This document shows positions 1 through 6,064 of a DNA stretch of 9,643 nt, one piece after another. Each line of letters starts with the position of its first letter. Position 1 is the stretch's first letter. Location of the stretch: NCBI GenBank assembly GCA_900552975.1, contig UWSL01000056.1:1-9643 (forward strand). The letters are read 5' to 3'. The notes beneath the pieces are model-generated. The model worked only from the letters and a program-made list of their open reading frames with translations. It did no database searches and was not told where the DNA came from. A program made the position numbers and the translations under genes. The stretch is from an uncultured Mycoplasmatota bacterium (GTDB lineage: Bacteria > Bacillota_I > Bacilli_A > RF39 > UBA660).

Positions 1-503
1 AAAATGTAGATGCTGTATGTGCAAATATAAAAGTTGTAGATGATTCTTTAAGATATTATTCTTTTGACAAAATATATACTTGGTATAGTGGATATAACGT
101 TGAAAACAACGGCATTTATTCATACAGCGATTATAACATATGGCCATCCTGGGGTAGTACTAGATTTATGTTTAAAACATTAATCATTAAAGATAATGAA
201 ATTGAATATCCACCATATAGAAATTATGAAGACCCATTATTTTTTGCTAAATTAATGTGTGTAATAGACAAGTACTATGGTTTAAATGAAGCAATGTATT
301 TATATAGACAAGTAGATAAGCAAAGAAATTTATCTTATGTAGGAATCAATGATACATTAAAATCTTTATCCCAAATTTTAGAATTGTACAAAGAAAATAG
401 CCTTTATAATCATTATGCAAGCGAATATAATAATCTTCTTAATTTTATATGTGTGTCAAGCTGCATTTATCTATTTCATTACATCATTAACATCAGGTTT
501 TAG
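1..503 (+). CDS. Glycosyltransferase family 2, C-terminal part (5' end outside window)
   Basis: The frame is open from base 3 to the TAA at 501-503 and gives 166 residues with no start inside the window. The ATG at 168 is internal, because convincing coding precedes it. The visible part resembles the C-terminal half of GT-A fold family 2 glycosyltransferases: an aromatic stretch with WGSTRF near residues 50-55, an acidic NYEDPLFF segment near 74-81 (the Glu-Asp pair usually holds the catalytic base), then LYRQ near 100-103 and a helical tail (SLSQILELYKENSLYNHYA). Such enzymes move a sugar from a nucleotide-sugar onto cell-surface polysaccharide or teichoic-acid-like acceptors in the cytoplasm. 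The family match is by eye. The last ~20 residues turn hydrophobic and overlap the next gene, which looks abnormal, so a frameshift or deletion near 440-500 may have changed the real C-terminus. Sugar donor and acceptor cannot be told. Confidence 0.6.
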   Translation, partial: NVDAVCANIKVVDDSLRYYSFDKIYTWYSGYNVENNGIYSYSDYNIWPSWGSTRFMFKTLIIKDNEIEYPPYRNYEDPLFFAKLMCVIDKYYGLNEAMYLYRQVDKQRNLSYVGINDTLKSLSQILELYKENSLYNHYASEYNNLLNFICVSSCIYLFHYIINIRF

Positions 504-1647
504 TAATAATGTTGCTATATACACAATTGGTCATATTACGATGCCTATAATCAAAATAATCTTAGCGTTCTTAAGTTTAATAATATTTTGCTATATCTTT
601 AAAATAAGATATTTAGATACTCCTAATTGTGAAGAAGTTCCTTTAGAAGATAAAGAAAATGAAAGCAAAGAAGAATCTTCTGAAAATACTCCTAATTCCA
701 ACTTGAAAGTTATTTATAAAAATAAATATAGCTTTGTTGATTTGCTTGCTAAAATATTTACTTTATTTTTAAAATTTATTGCTTTATGTATAATAATACC
801 ATTAATATTTACCATCCTTCTTCTATGTATTTTCTTTACAATTATTGTAATTGCTTTAATCAATAAAATCATTTCTTTTGGTTTATTAATTTCTGTTATA
901 GCATCTATTATTATGGCAATTTGTATCCTTAAACTTTTGATTTATTTTGTTTTCAATAACAAAATAAATTTCAAAGTAAACTTTATTATTTTTGTTGCAT
1001 CTTTATGTAGTCTTGGTGTCGGCCTTGGGATAACTAGCTATGAAACAACTAAGTATGAATACATTGATGAATTACCTAAAGAATTCAGTCAAACAAGTAC
1101 TCAAGTAGAAACATTTAAATATGCTGATGGAATGTATTTTTCTTCAATGATTTATTATAATAATTATGACTTAAATAATCATAATGTTACTTATAAAATT
1201 GATGAGACATCAAGAGATGATATCAAAATTACTATAACCAAAAATGATGCCTATGATCTTAAAATTATTAATAATAACAACCATTTAAGTATTCACTACT
1301 ATGAAAACGTTGATTTAAAAAAATACTTTAATAGTTTTATTAATAATTTAAAGGATAAAAAAATCTATAATTATTCTGATATTCCTAGTTATAGTATCGT
1401 AATAAGTGGTAGTGAAAGAAATCTTCAGGCCATGCAAAAGAAAGAAGAGGAAGAAAAACAAAATCAGCAGAACGAAGAAATATCCCGTCTTGAAACAACT
1501 TATGAAAATCAATTGAATAACTATGAGGAAAAGATAGATGATTTAAATAATCAAATAGATGAGTTAAATGACGAAAATCAAGGACTTAAAGATCAAATAA
1601 ATGAATACAAAGATAAATTATCTTCTTTAAAAGAAACTCTTAATTAA
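415..1647 (+). CDS. Polytopic membrane protein with C-terminal coiled coil, unknown function
   Basis: As drawn, the product has 410 residues. Hydrophobic segments lie near 5-25, 44-63, 117-148 (long, perhaps a hairpin), 152-180 and 188-208. An acidic linker (71-93, rich in Glu, Ser and Lys) separates the first pair from the rest. Residues 209-335 look beta-rich and Asn/Tyr-rich, without Cys, and are followed by a charged coiled coil (about 336-410). The general plan recalls DUF1700-like membrane proteins of low-GC Firmicutes that carry an adhesin-like tail, but I recognise no motif and assign no function. The start is doubtful: neither ATG 415, GTG 451 nor ATG 541 has a Shine-Dalgarno site, unlike nearly every other gene here, and the frame stays open back to 382 inside the glycosyltransferase frame. 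It may be translationally coupled, or joined to the upstream gene by a frameshift. A strong terminator follows directly after the stop. Confidence 0.6.
   Translation: MQANIIIFLILYVCQAAFIYFITSLTSGFSNNVAIYTIGHITMPIIKIILAFLSLIIFCYIFKIRYLDTPNCEEVPLEDKENESKEESSENTPNSNLKVIYKNKYSFVDLLAKIFTLFLKFIALCIIIPLIFTILLLCIFFTIIVIALINKIISFGLLISVIASIIMAICILKLLIYFVFNNKINFKVNFIIFVASLCSLGVGLGITSYETTKYEYIDELPKEFSQTSTQVETFKYADGMYFSSMIYYNNYDLNNHNVTYKIDETSRDDIKITITKNDAYDLKIINNNNHLSIHYYENVDLKKYFNSFINNLKDKKIYNYSDIPSYSIVISGSERNLQAMQKKEEEEKQNQQNEEISRLETTYENQLNNYEEKIDDLNNQIDELNDENQGLKDQINEYKDKLSSLKETLN
617..697 (+). repeat. 12-bp direct repeat flanking the acidic linker
   Basis: ATACTCCTAATT occurs at 617-628 and again at 686-697. 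The offset is 69 bases, exactly 23 codons, and the copies encode the DTPN and NTPN peptides on either side of the Glu/Lys-rich linker. Recombination or slippage between them would delete the linker in frame. Confidence 0.6.
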
Positions 1648-1648
1648 G

Positions 1649-1688
1649 AAAATGATGTTTACAAATTGATGTGTAAACATCATTTTTT
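1649..1688 (+). terminator. Intrinsic terminator of the membrane protein gene
   Basis: A perfect 15-bp stem (1649-1663 with 1672-1686) with an 8-base loop runs into a T-tract at 1683-1688. It starts two bases after the stop codon. The A-rich 5' side means it could also stop transcription from the opposite strand, but no minus-strand gene faces it. Confidence 0.9.
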
Positions 1689-1689
1689 G

Positions 1690-1719
1690 TTGACATCTTT
1701 TTACTGTAAATGTTATATA
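1690..1719 (+). promoter_or_regulatory. deoD promoter, housekeeping type
   Basis: The -35 is a perfect TTGACA at 1690-1695. The -10 is TATATA at 1714-1719 with an upstream TG (1711-1712), an extended -10, at 18-base spacing. TATAAT at 1716-1721 is the alternative, at a less favourable 20-base spacing. The promoter abuts the T-tract of the preceding terminator. A strong GGAGG site near 1732-1738 precedes the ATG at 1747. Confidence 0.8.
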
Positions 1720-1746
1720 ATGTAATCATAGAGGAGGAGTGATTAT

Positions 1747-2472
1747 ATGAAACCTCAAAAAGAGCCAATTCATATGAATGCTAAAAAAGAAGATATTGCT
1801 GATGTAGTATTACTACCAGGTGATCCTCTAAGAGCTAAATACATTGCTGAAAACTTTTTACAAGATGCCAAAGAAGTAACTAATGTGCGTAACATGTTAG
1901 GATTTACGGGAACTTATAAAGGTAAAAAAGTAACTGTAATGGGCTCTGGTATGGGACTTCCTTCTGTAGGAATATATGCTTTTGAACTTTTCTATTACTA
2001 TAATGTTCAAAAAATTATTCGTATCGGAACATGTGGGGTTATAAGCCCAAAAGTTAAAATTCCTGAAATAATTTTGGCTGATAATATTTATAGTGAGTCA
2101 AATTTTGCTTATTCTTATAACAGTTTTAAAGAACATATAGTTAAACCTAATTTAGAACTTACTAATAATATTACTCGTGTTGCTGAAGAGAAAAAAATGC
2201 ATATTCATAAAGGAACAATAATGACTACTGAAGTTTTTGGTCCATATGCCGATGATGAGTGCTTACTAGCACGTGCTCCTAAAGACTTGAATATTTTAGG
2301 AGAAGAAATGGAAGCTTTTGCTTTAGTACATGTTGCAAATAGCTTTAATCGTCAAGCTGCTGTCATGGTAACTGCTGTTGATTCTAAATTTACTGATAAA
2401 ATAGTTACGGTAGAAGAAAGACAGACATCGCTTAACGATATGATTAGTTTAGCGTTAGATTCGCTAATCTAA
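1747..2472 (+). CDS. deoD: Purine nucleoside phosphorylase, DeoD type
   Basis: DeoD phosphorolyses purine (deoxy)ribonucleosides to free base plus (deoxy)ribose-1-phosphate in the cytoplasm, for purine salvage. The 241 residues match the usual length of the hexameric bacterial family. By alignment from memory to the E. coli enzyme, the active-site set is present: His9 in HMNA (donated by the neighbouring subunit), Gly25 and Arg29 in GDPLRAK, Arg48 in NVRNMLGF, Arg92 in IRIGTCG, Met188-Glu189 in GEEMEA, and the catalytic Asp212/Arg225 pair 13 residues apart. The segment around Asp212 reads TAVDSK instead of the usual TVSDH, so the Ser and His flanking the catalytic Asp are not conserved. ATG 1747 is supported by GAGGAGG 9 to 10 bases upstream. 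The gene stands alone between its own promoter and terminator. Only the choice of preferred purine is open. Confidence 0.96.
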   Translation: MKPQKEPIHMNAKKEDIADVVLLPGDPLRAKYIAENFLQDAKEVTNVRNMLGFTGTYKGKKVTVMGSGMGLPSVGIYAFELFYYYNVQKIIRIGTCGVISPKVKIPEIILADNIYSESNFAYSYNSFKEHIVKPNLELTNNITRVAEEKKMHIHKGTIMTTEVFGPYADDECLLARAPKDLNILGEEMEAFALVHVANSFNRQAAVMVTAVDSKFTDKIVTVEERQTSLNDMISLALDSLI

Positions 2473-2517
2473 AAAAGAAAAAAGGGTTATGTGATACAGC
2501 ATCAATGATGCCGTAAT

Positions 2518-2540
2518 AAAAAGAGCTTAAAGCTCTTTTT
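2518..2540 (+). terminator. Intrinsic terminator after deoD
   Basis: A 10-bp perfect stem (2518-2527 with 2531-2540) with a 3-base loop ends in five T. The flanking A and T runs make it usable in both directions. A smaller 5-bp inverted repeat, GCATC/GATGC at 2499-2511, lies just before it and has no T-tract. Confidence 0.88.
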
Positions 2541-2575
2541 GTCTTGTCAAAGACTATAATAGTAATCATCTTTTA

Positions 2576-2584
2576 TGATATAAT
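2576..2584 (+). promoter_or_regulatory. priA promoter, extended -10
   Basis: TGATATAAT at 2576-2584 is a perfect extended -10 (TGnTATAAT). No good -35 is present at 17-18 bases upstream, which is common for extended -10 promoters. The expected start of transcription near 2591 leaves a leader of only about 12 bases that consists of the GGTGGT ribosome site (2591-2596) and a spacer. Confidence 0.65.
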
Positions 2585-2602
2585 AAACATGGTGGTCACA
2601 TT

Positions 2603-4783
2603 ATGTATGCAGAAGTTTTAATAGAATATAATAACAAAGCAATTGATAAAACATTCACTTACAAAATTCCCATTTTTCTAAAAGATGATTTAAAAGTAGG
2701 GATGAAAGTTCAAGTTCCTTTTGGACAAAAAGTAATAAATGGTTTTGTTACCAAAATAACTAATGAATATAATGATTCCTATCAATTAAAAGAAATTGTC
2801 AATATCGTTGATAAATATCTAGTCTTAAATGAAGAAATGTTAAAACTTGGCACCTTTCTGCAACAAAAAACGCTTTGTACTAAAATAGCCGCATATCAAA
2901 CAATGTTACCTAGTTCTTTAAAAGTAAAAACGCAAAATACTGAGTATGCAAAATACTTATATTATATTGAATTAAATAAACCAAAAGAAGAAATCTTAAA
3001 TTACATTAGTACATATCCGCGTCGGAAAAAGCAAATAGAAATTTTAAATAGTCTTCTAGAACAAGGAAAAATACTAAAAAGCAATTATACTTCAACTCAA
3101 TTAGCTAATTTAATCGAGGATGAATTAATTAAAGTTACCAAAGAACAAATTTATCGTTCAAGTACCAAAGAAGCTACTGAATTTGCGCCATCTTTAACTA
3201 CTGATCAGCAAAATGCTATTAATCAAGTGATTTTAAATCAAGAAAAAACATACCTTCTACATGGCGTAACCGGTTCAGGTAAGACTGAAGTCTACATGCA
3301 ATTAATTGCTAAAACTTTAAAAAATAACCAAACGGCTATCATGCTAGTACCAGAAATTTCGCTAACAACTCAAATAATTAATCGTTTTTATAATCGCTTT
3401 GGCTCATCAGTAGCTATCTTCCATAGTGCTTTAAGTGATGGTGAAAAATATGATGAATATCTAAAAATTTTAAGAGATGAAGTAAAAATTGTTATTGGTA
3501 CCAGAAGTGCTATTTTTACACCTATCAAAAATTTAGGTCTTATTATAATAGATGAAGAACATAGCGAAACTTATAAGCAAGATACAACTCCTCGTTATCA
3601 TGCTCTTGATATGGCTAAATTTCGCAGTCATTATAATAATATTCCTTTAATATTGGGAAGTGCAACTCCATCTTTCGAATCGATGGCTCGAGCAAAAAAA
3701 GGAGTTTATGAATATATTTCTATGCCTAATCGTGTTGGTACAGCATCACTTCCTTTGATATCAATTGTTGATATGTCATTAGAAATGAAAAAAAGAAATA
3801 TGATTTTTTCTGATTTACTTCGCCAAAAAATAAGTGATCGATTAACCAAAAAAGAACAAGTTATTCTTCTTTTAAATCGTCGAGGCTACTCGACAACGAT
3901 TAGTTGTAAAGCATGTGGTTTCACTTACAAATGTCCCGCTTGCGATATAACTTTAACTTACCATAAGTCGTCAAACAATCTACGTTGCCATTATTGTGGA
4001 TATACTATTTTTAAAAGTGATGTCTGTCCTAATTGTCACGAAAAAGCTTTAACTGATTATGGACTTGGTACAGAAAAACTTGAACTAGAATTAAATAAAA
4101 CATTTCCTGATGCCAAAGTCATTCGTATGGATGCAGACACAACATCTCATAAAGGAGCTCATCAAGATATTATTGAAAGATTTAAAAATCATGAATATGA
4201 TATTCTGCTTGGAACACAAATGATTGCTAAGGGCTTAGATTTTCCTTTAGTAACATTGGTTGGAGTAATTAATGCTGATGCCACTTTAAACATTCCCGAC
4301 TTTCGAAGTGGCGAAAGAACCTATTCTTTATTATCTCAAGTAGCTGGTCGAGCTGGTCGTAGCAATTTATTAGGAGAAGTTGTTTTACAAACCTTTAATC
4401 CAACCAATTTCACATTAAAATGTGTTCAAGAAAATAATTATGAAAAATTTTATAATTACGAAATGAATAATCGCCATAAATTAGATTATCCGCCATATTA
4501 TTTTTTAACAAGTCTTAAAATAGCTTCTAGAGATTACGAATTGGCACGTCAAGAAATAACAAAAGTTCGTAACTTTTTAGATAAAAATTTAAGTGATAAA
4601 ACAATTATTCTTGGCCCTACGACAGCTGCAATGTTTAAAATGAATAATATATATCGTTTTCAAATATTACTAAAATATAAAAAAGATCCTAACTTAACGA
4701 ATTGTTTAAAAGAATTAGATGAAATGTATTCTCTAAATAATAAAGTTAATATTGAAATTGACAACGGACCATTACAATTATGA
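2603..4783 (+). CDS. priA: Primosomal protein N' (PriA), replication restart helicase
   Basis: PriA is a 3'-5' superfamily 2 DNA helicase that recognises stalled or D-loop forks and starts reloading of the replicative helicase. The 726 residues are near full family length. In order: the N-terminal fork-binding domain (YAEVLIEYN start, VGMKVQVPFG), a winged-helix region, Walker A GVTGSGKT (221-228), LVPEISLT (248-255), IGTRSAIF (298-305), Walker B DEEH (317-320), RYHALD (331-336), LGSATPS (351-357), LLNRRGYS (423-430), two zinc sites from eight Cys (435, 438, 444, 447, 462, 465, 475, 478), GTQMIAKG (537-544) and QVAGRAGR (579-586, motif VI). All catalytic motifs are intact. RYHALD has Leu where RYHARD is usual. 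The start has a modest GGTGGT site six bases upstream. No terminator separates it from the next gene, so some read-through is likely. Confidence 0.97.
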   Translation: MYAEVLIEYNNKAIDKTFTYKIPIFLKDDLKVGMKVQVPFGQKVINGFVTKITNEYNDSYQLKEIVNIVDKYLVLNEEMLKLGTFLQQKTLCTKIAAYQTMLPSSLKVKTQNTEYAKYLYYIELNKPKEEILNYISTYPRRKKQIEILNSLLEQGKILKSNYTSTQLANLIEDELIKVTKEQIYRSSTKEATEFAPSLTTDQQNAINQVILNQEKTYLLHGVTGSGKTEVYMQLIAKTLKNNQTAIMLVPEISLTTQIINRFYNRFGSSVAIFHSALSDGEKYDEYLKILRDEVKIVIGTRSAIFTPIKNLGLIIIDEEHSETYKQDTTPRYHALDMAKFRSHYNNIPLILGSATPSFESMARAKKGVYEYISMPNRVGTASLPLISIVDMSLEMKKRNMIFSDLLRQKISDRLTKKEQVILLLNRRGYSTTISCKACGFTYKCPACDITLTYHKSSNNLRCHYCGYTIFKSDVCPNCHEKALTDYGLGTEKLELELNKTFPDAKVIRMDADTTSHKGAHQDIIERFKNHEYDILLGTQMIAKGLDFPLVTLVGVINADATLNIPDFRSGERTYSLLSQVAGRAGRSNLLGEVVLQTFNPTNFTLKCVQENNYEKFYNYEMNNRHKLDYPPYYFLTSLKIASRDYELARQEITKVRNFLDKNLSDKTIILGPTTAAMFKMNNIYRFQILLKYKKDPNLTNCLKELDEMYSLNNKVNIEIDNGPLQL

Positions 4784-4784
4784 C

Positions 4785-4813
4785 TTGTTAATTTTCTTAT
4801 AGAATTATATAAT
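4785..4813 (+). promoter_or_regulatory. Promoter of the anchored beta-rich protein gene
   Basis: TTGTTA (4785-4790) and a perfect TATAAT (4808-4813) are separated by 17 bases, fitting the housekeeping consensus. It begins one base after the priA stop codon, so the downstream gene can be expressed independently of priA. Confidence 0.75.
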
Positions 4814-4838
4814 TATAACAATAAGGAGAAGTGTGAAT

Positions 4839-5477
4839 ATGAATGAGAATGAAGAAATAAAAACAGTTCAAAAAGGAGGAGTAGGAAAAAATATTTTAAT
4901 AGTGGGAATAATTTTTATTCTTGGTATATCAATAGGTGTAGCTGAAATTATGGTTTATAACAAGCTTGCTGATAAAAAAGAATCAAATAACATTAATGAA
5001 AGTAAAGATACTATAGAATCTCAAAAAGATAAAGGTAATGATAGTAGTAATTCTACTAATGTTATTAAAGAAGATCAAACATCCACCAAAGCCTACGATT
5101 ATGCTAACTTAACTGGTGAATATACTGCATCTAGGACAGATTTATACTTATATGAAAATGGTTCATATTGGTATAATACAACGTCTGGAGGATCGCAAGG
5201 TCACGGCCATACTGGAAATTATACTATTAATAATAATCAAATAACTTTACATCAAACTATTATTTTTGGTAGTGATGTCTGTGCTTGGACTCAAGAAAGC
5301 GAAGAAACTCAGGAAGTAACTATAATTGATGAATCAACATTAGAATTGGTTGATGATAATAGCGAAACAATTAAAATTACTAAACAAAATAAAACTTTAA
5401 ATAATAAAGAATTATTAGAAAAAATAAATAAATATGAAATCAATACAACAGAATATAGAAATAGAGATCATTGTTAA
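4839..5477 (+). CDS. Membrane-anchored extracytoplasmic protein, unknown function
   Basis: I do not recognise this 212-residue protein. A short Lys-containing cytoplasmic start is followed by one membrane segment near residues 16-39 (uncleaved anchor; no lipobox Cys is seen), then a charged Ser/Asn/Lys linker to about residue 85, and then a compact domain. That domain has alternating polar and hydrophobic stretches and glycine turns (LTGEYT, LYLYENGSYWYNT, TGNYTINNNQITL, STLELVDD), typical of small secreted beta-barrel or beta-sandwich domains in Firmicutes with the GTYTxxxNxITL pattern. A Gly/His stretch GSQGHGHTG sits in a turn. Two Cys occur, one in VCAW and one as the last residue, so a disulfide is possible. 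I prefer ATG 4839 over GTG 4833, because AAGGAG at 4823-4828 lies 10 bases from the ATG but only 4 from the GTG. It has its own promoter and terminator. No sorting motif is present. Confidence 0.8.
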   Translation: MNENEEIKTVQKGGVGKNILIVGIIFILGISIGVAEIMVYNKLADKKESNNINESKDTIESQKDKGNDSSNSTNVIKEDQTSTKAYDYANLTGEYTASRTDLYLYENGSYWYNTTSGGSQGHGHTGNYTINNNQITLHQTIIFGSDVCAWTQESEETQEVTIIDESTLELVDDNSETIKITKQNKTLNNKELLEKINKYEINTTEYRNRDHC

Positions 5478-5509
5478 TTCTATAAAATGCTTATTAATTT
5501 TCTATCATA

Positions 5510-5538
5510 AAAAAATTCTCATTAAATGAGGATTTTTT
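5510..5538 (+). terminator. Terminator, usable from both strands
   Basis: A 13-bp stem (5510-5522 with 5526-5538, one G-T wobble) with a 3-base loop runs into T6, and has A7 on the other side. It ends the anchored-protein gene (+) and lies two bases after the stop codon of the convergent small gene (-), so it probably serves both. Confidence 0.88.
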
Positions 5539-5540
5539 AA

Positions 5541-5702
5541 TTATCTTTCTAAAAAACTTTGGCACATCGTATTAAACTTACTATCTTCATTAAAATCATC
5601 GTTAGTTATTAGTATTTTCTTTAAACAACAACCATTATCATCAGTATTATATTTACAATTTCTTACACAACATTCTATTTTTTGTCCGTTATTTTTATCC
5701 AT
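5541..5702 (-). CDS. Small Cys-rich protein, DUF1540-like
   Basis: This 53-residue gene is short but convincing. It has six Cys (11, 12, 16, 25, 26, 47) in a pattern that fits DUF1540: I-x-C-C-V-x-x-C-x-Y-N near 9-19, a Cys pair at 25-26, then a beta-like KILITN stretch and T-M-C-Q-S-F near 45-50. The spacing suggests a small zinc- or metal-binding knuckle. The function of the family is unknown to me. ATG at 5702 is preceded by an in-frame TGA, which fixes the start region, and by GGTGA six bases upstream, a part of the full Shine-Dalgarno sequence. It lies between a shared terminator and an extended -10 promoter (TGGTATATT, complement of 5741-5749), so it is a complete one-gene unit. It diverges from the SpoVIF-family gene. 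The family call rests on the Cys pattern remembered, not on a search. Confidence 0.8.
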   Translation of the reverse strand: MDKNNGQKIECCVRNCKYNTDDNGCCLKKILITNDDFNEDSKFNTMCQSFLER

Positions 5703-5740
5703 TCTTCATCACCATTACTATTATTGACTAAAATAAATAA

Positions 5741-5749
5741 AATATACCA
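5741..5749 (-). promoter_or_regulatory. Extended -10 promoter of the DUF1540-like gene
   Basis: On the minus strand these bases read TGGTATATT, an extended -10 with one mismatch to TATAAT. No good -35 is found 17 bases upstream. Transcription would begin near 5734, about 31 bases before the ATG. The site abuts the -35 of the divergent promoter at 5750. Confidence 0.45.
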
Positions 5750-5778
5750 TTAACATTAAAAAAAATCTTGCATATAAT
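5750..5778 (+). promoter_or_regulatory. Promoter of the SpoVIF-family gene and fhs
   Basis: TTAACA (5750-5755) and a perfect TATAAT (5773-5778) have 17 bases between them, a good housekeeping promoter. The same bases can be read as a SigK-type promoter: AC at 5753-5754, 16 bases, then CATATAATG at 5771-5779, one mismatch from CATANNNTA. The housekeeping reading is stronger. The transcript would start near 5785, right at the AGGTGA ribosome site (5784-5789). Confidence 0.7.
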
Positions 5779-5794
5779 GAGTTAGGTGAATAAA

Positions 5795-6037
5795 ATGAAT
5801 TTTGATGATAAATTTTTCTCTCGTGTTGAGAAAAAAACAAAGGTTGATAAAGATACCATTATATCGTTAGCTACTAAACTTCAAGCAGGCAATTTGAAAG
5901 ATGAAAAAACTTTACGTGAAGTGATTGCTACTTTATCAGGAATGACTGGTAAAAAAGTTACTAAGGAAAAAGAAGACAAAATAATTGAAACAATCTTAAA
6001 AGATAAAGTTCCAAAAAGTGTCGATAAAATGTTTTAA
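5795..6037 (+). CDS. SpoVIF-family small protein (stage VI sporulation protein F-like)
   Basis: The 80-residue product matches the SpoVIF family along its whole length: an NFDDKFFSRVEKKTKV start, a central LATKLQAGNLKDEKTLREVI helix pair, LSGMTGKKVTKEKEDKI and a DKVPKSVDKMF end. In Bacillus subtilis SpoVIF is a mother-cell protein needed for correct coat assembly; whether that applies here is unknown. No membrane segment, Cys or signal peptide is seen, and it is mostly helical and Lys-rich. I start at ATG 5795, since AGGTGA at 5784-5789 lies five bases upstream. The in-frame GTG at 5786 lies inside that ribosome site. The fhs ATG follows the stop by 27 bases with no terminator, so both are likely on one transcript. 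A bare SpoVIF domain does not prove sporulation, as I see no other spore gene in the window except the possibly linked DUF1540-like neighbour. Confidence 0.8.
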   Translation: MNFDDKFFSRVEKKTKVDKDTIISLATKLQAGNLKDEKTLREVIATLSGMTGKKVTKEKEDKIIETILKDKVPKSVDKMF

Positions 6038-6064
6038 TTGTTATATACTATTGCTGGTGATTAC

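Noticed and set aside
168..503. A separate small gene starting at ATG 168
   Set aside because: The same frame is open to base 3 and its upstream part continues the glycosyltransferase similarity, so 168 is an internal Met.
2487..2519. A riboswitch or attenuator between deoD and its terminator
   Set aside because: Only a 5-bp inverted repeat and weak outer pairing are visible, with nothing resembling a known aptamer.
2544..2560. TTGTCA plus TATAAT at 2544-2560 as the priA promoter
   Set aside because: The two elements are only five bases apart. The extended -10 at 2576-2584 is the better candidate.
4833..4838. GTG 4833 as the start of the anchored protein
   Set aside because: It lies only four bases after AAGGAG, and ATG 4839 is a better codon at an acceptable distance. 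The choice changes two residues only.
5786..5794. GTG 5786 as the start of the SpoVIF-family gene
   Set aside because: It lies inside the AGGTGA ribosome site, and ATG 5795 has ideal spacing and matches the family start.
6038..6064. TTG 6038 as the start of fhs
   Set aside because: It has no ribosome site, follows the preceding stop directly and adds residues not found in the family; ATG 6065 has GGTGA upstream.
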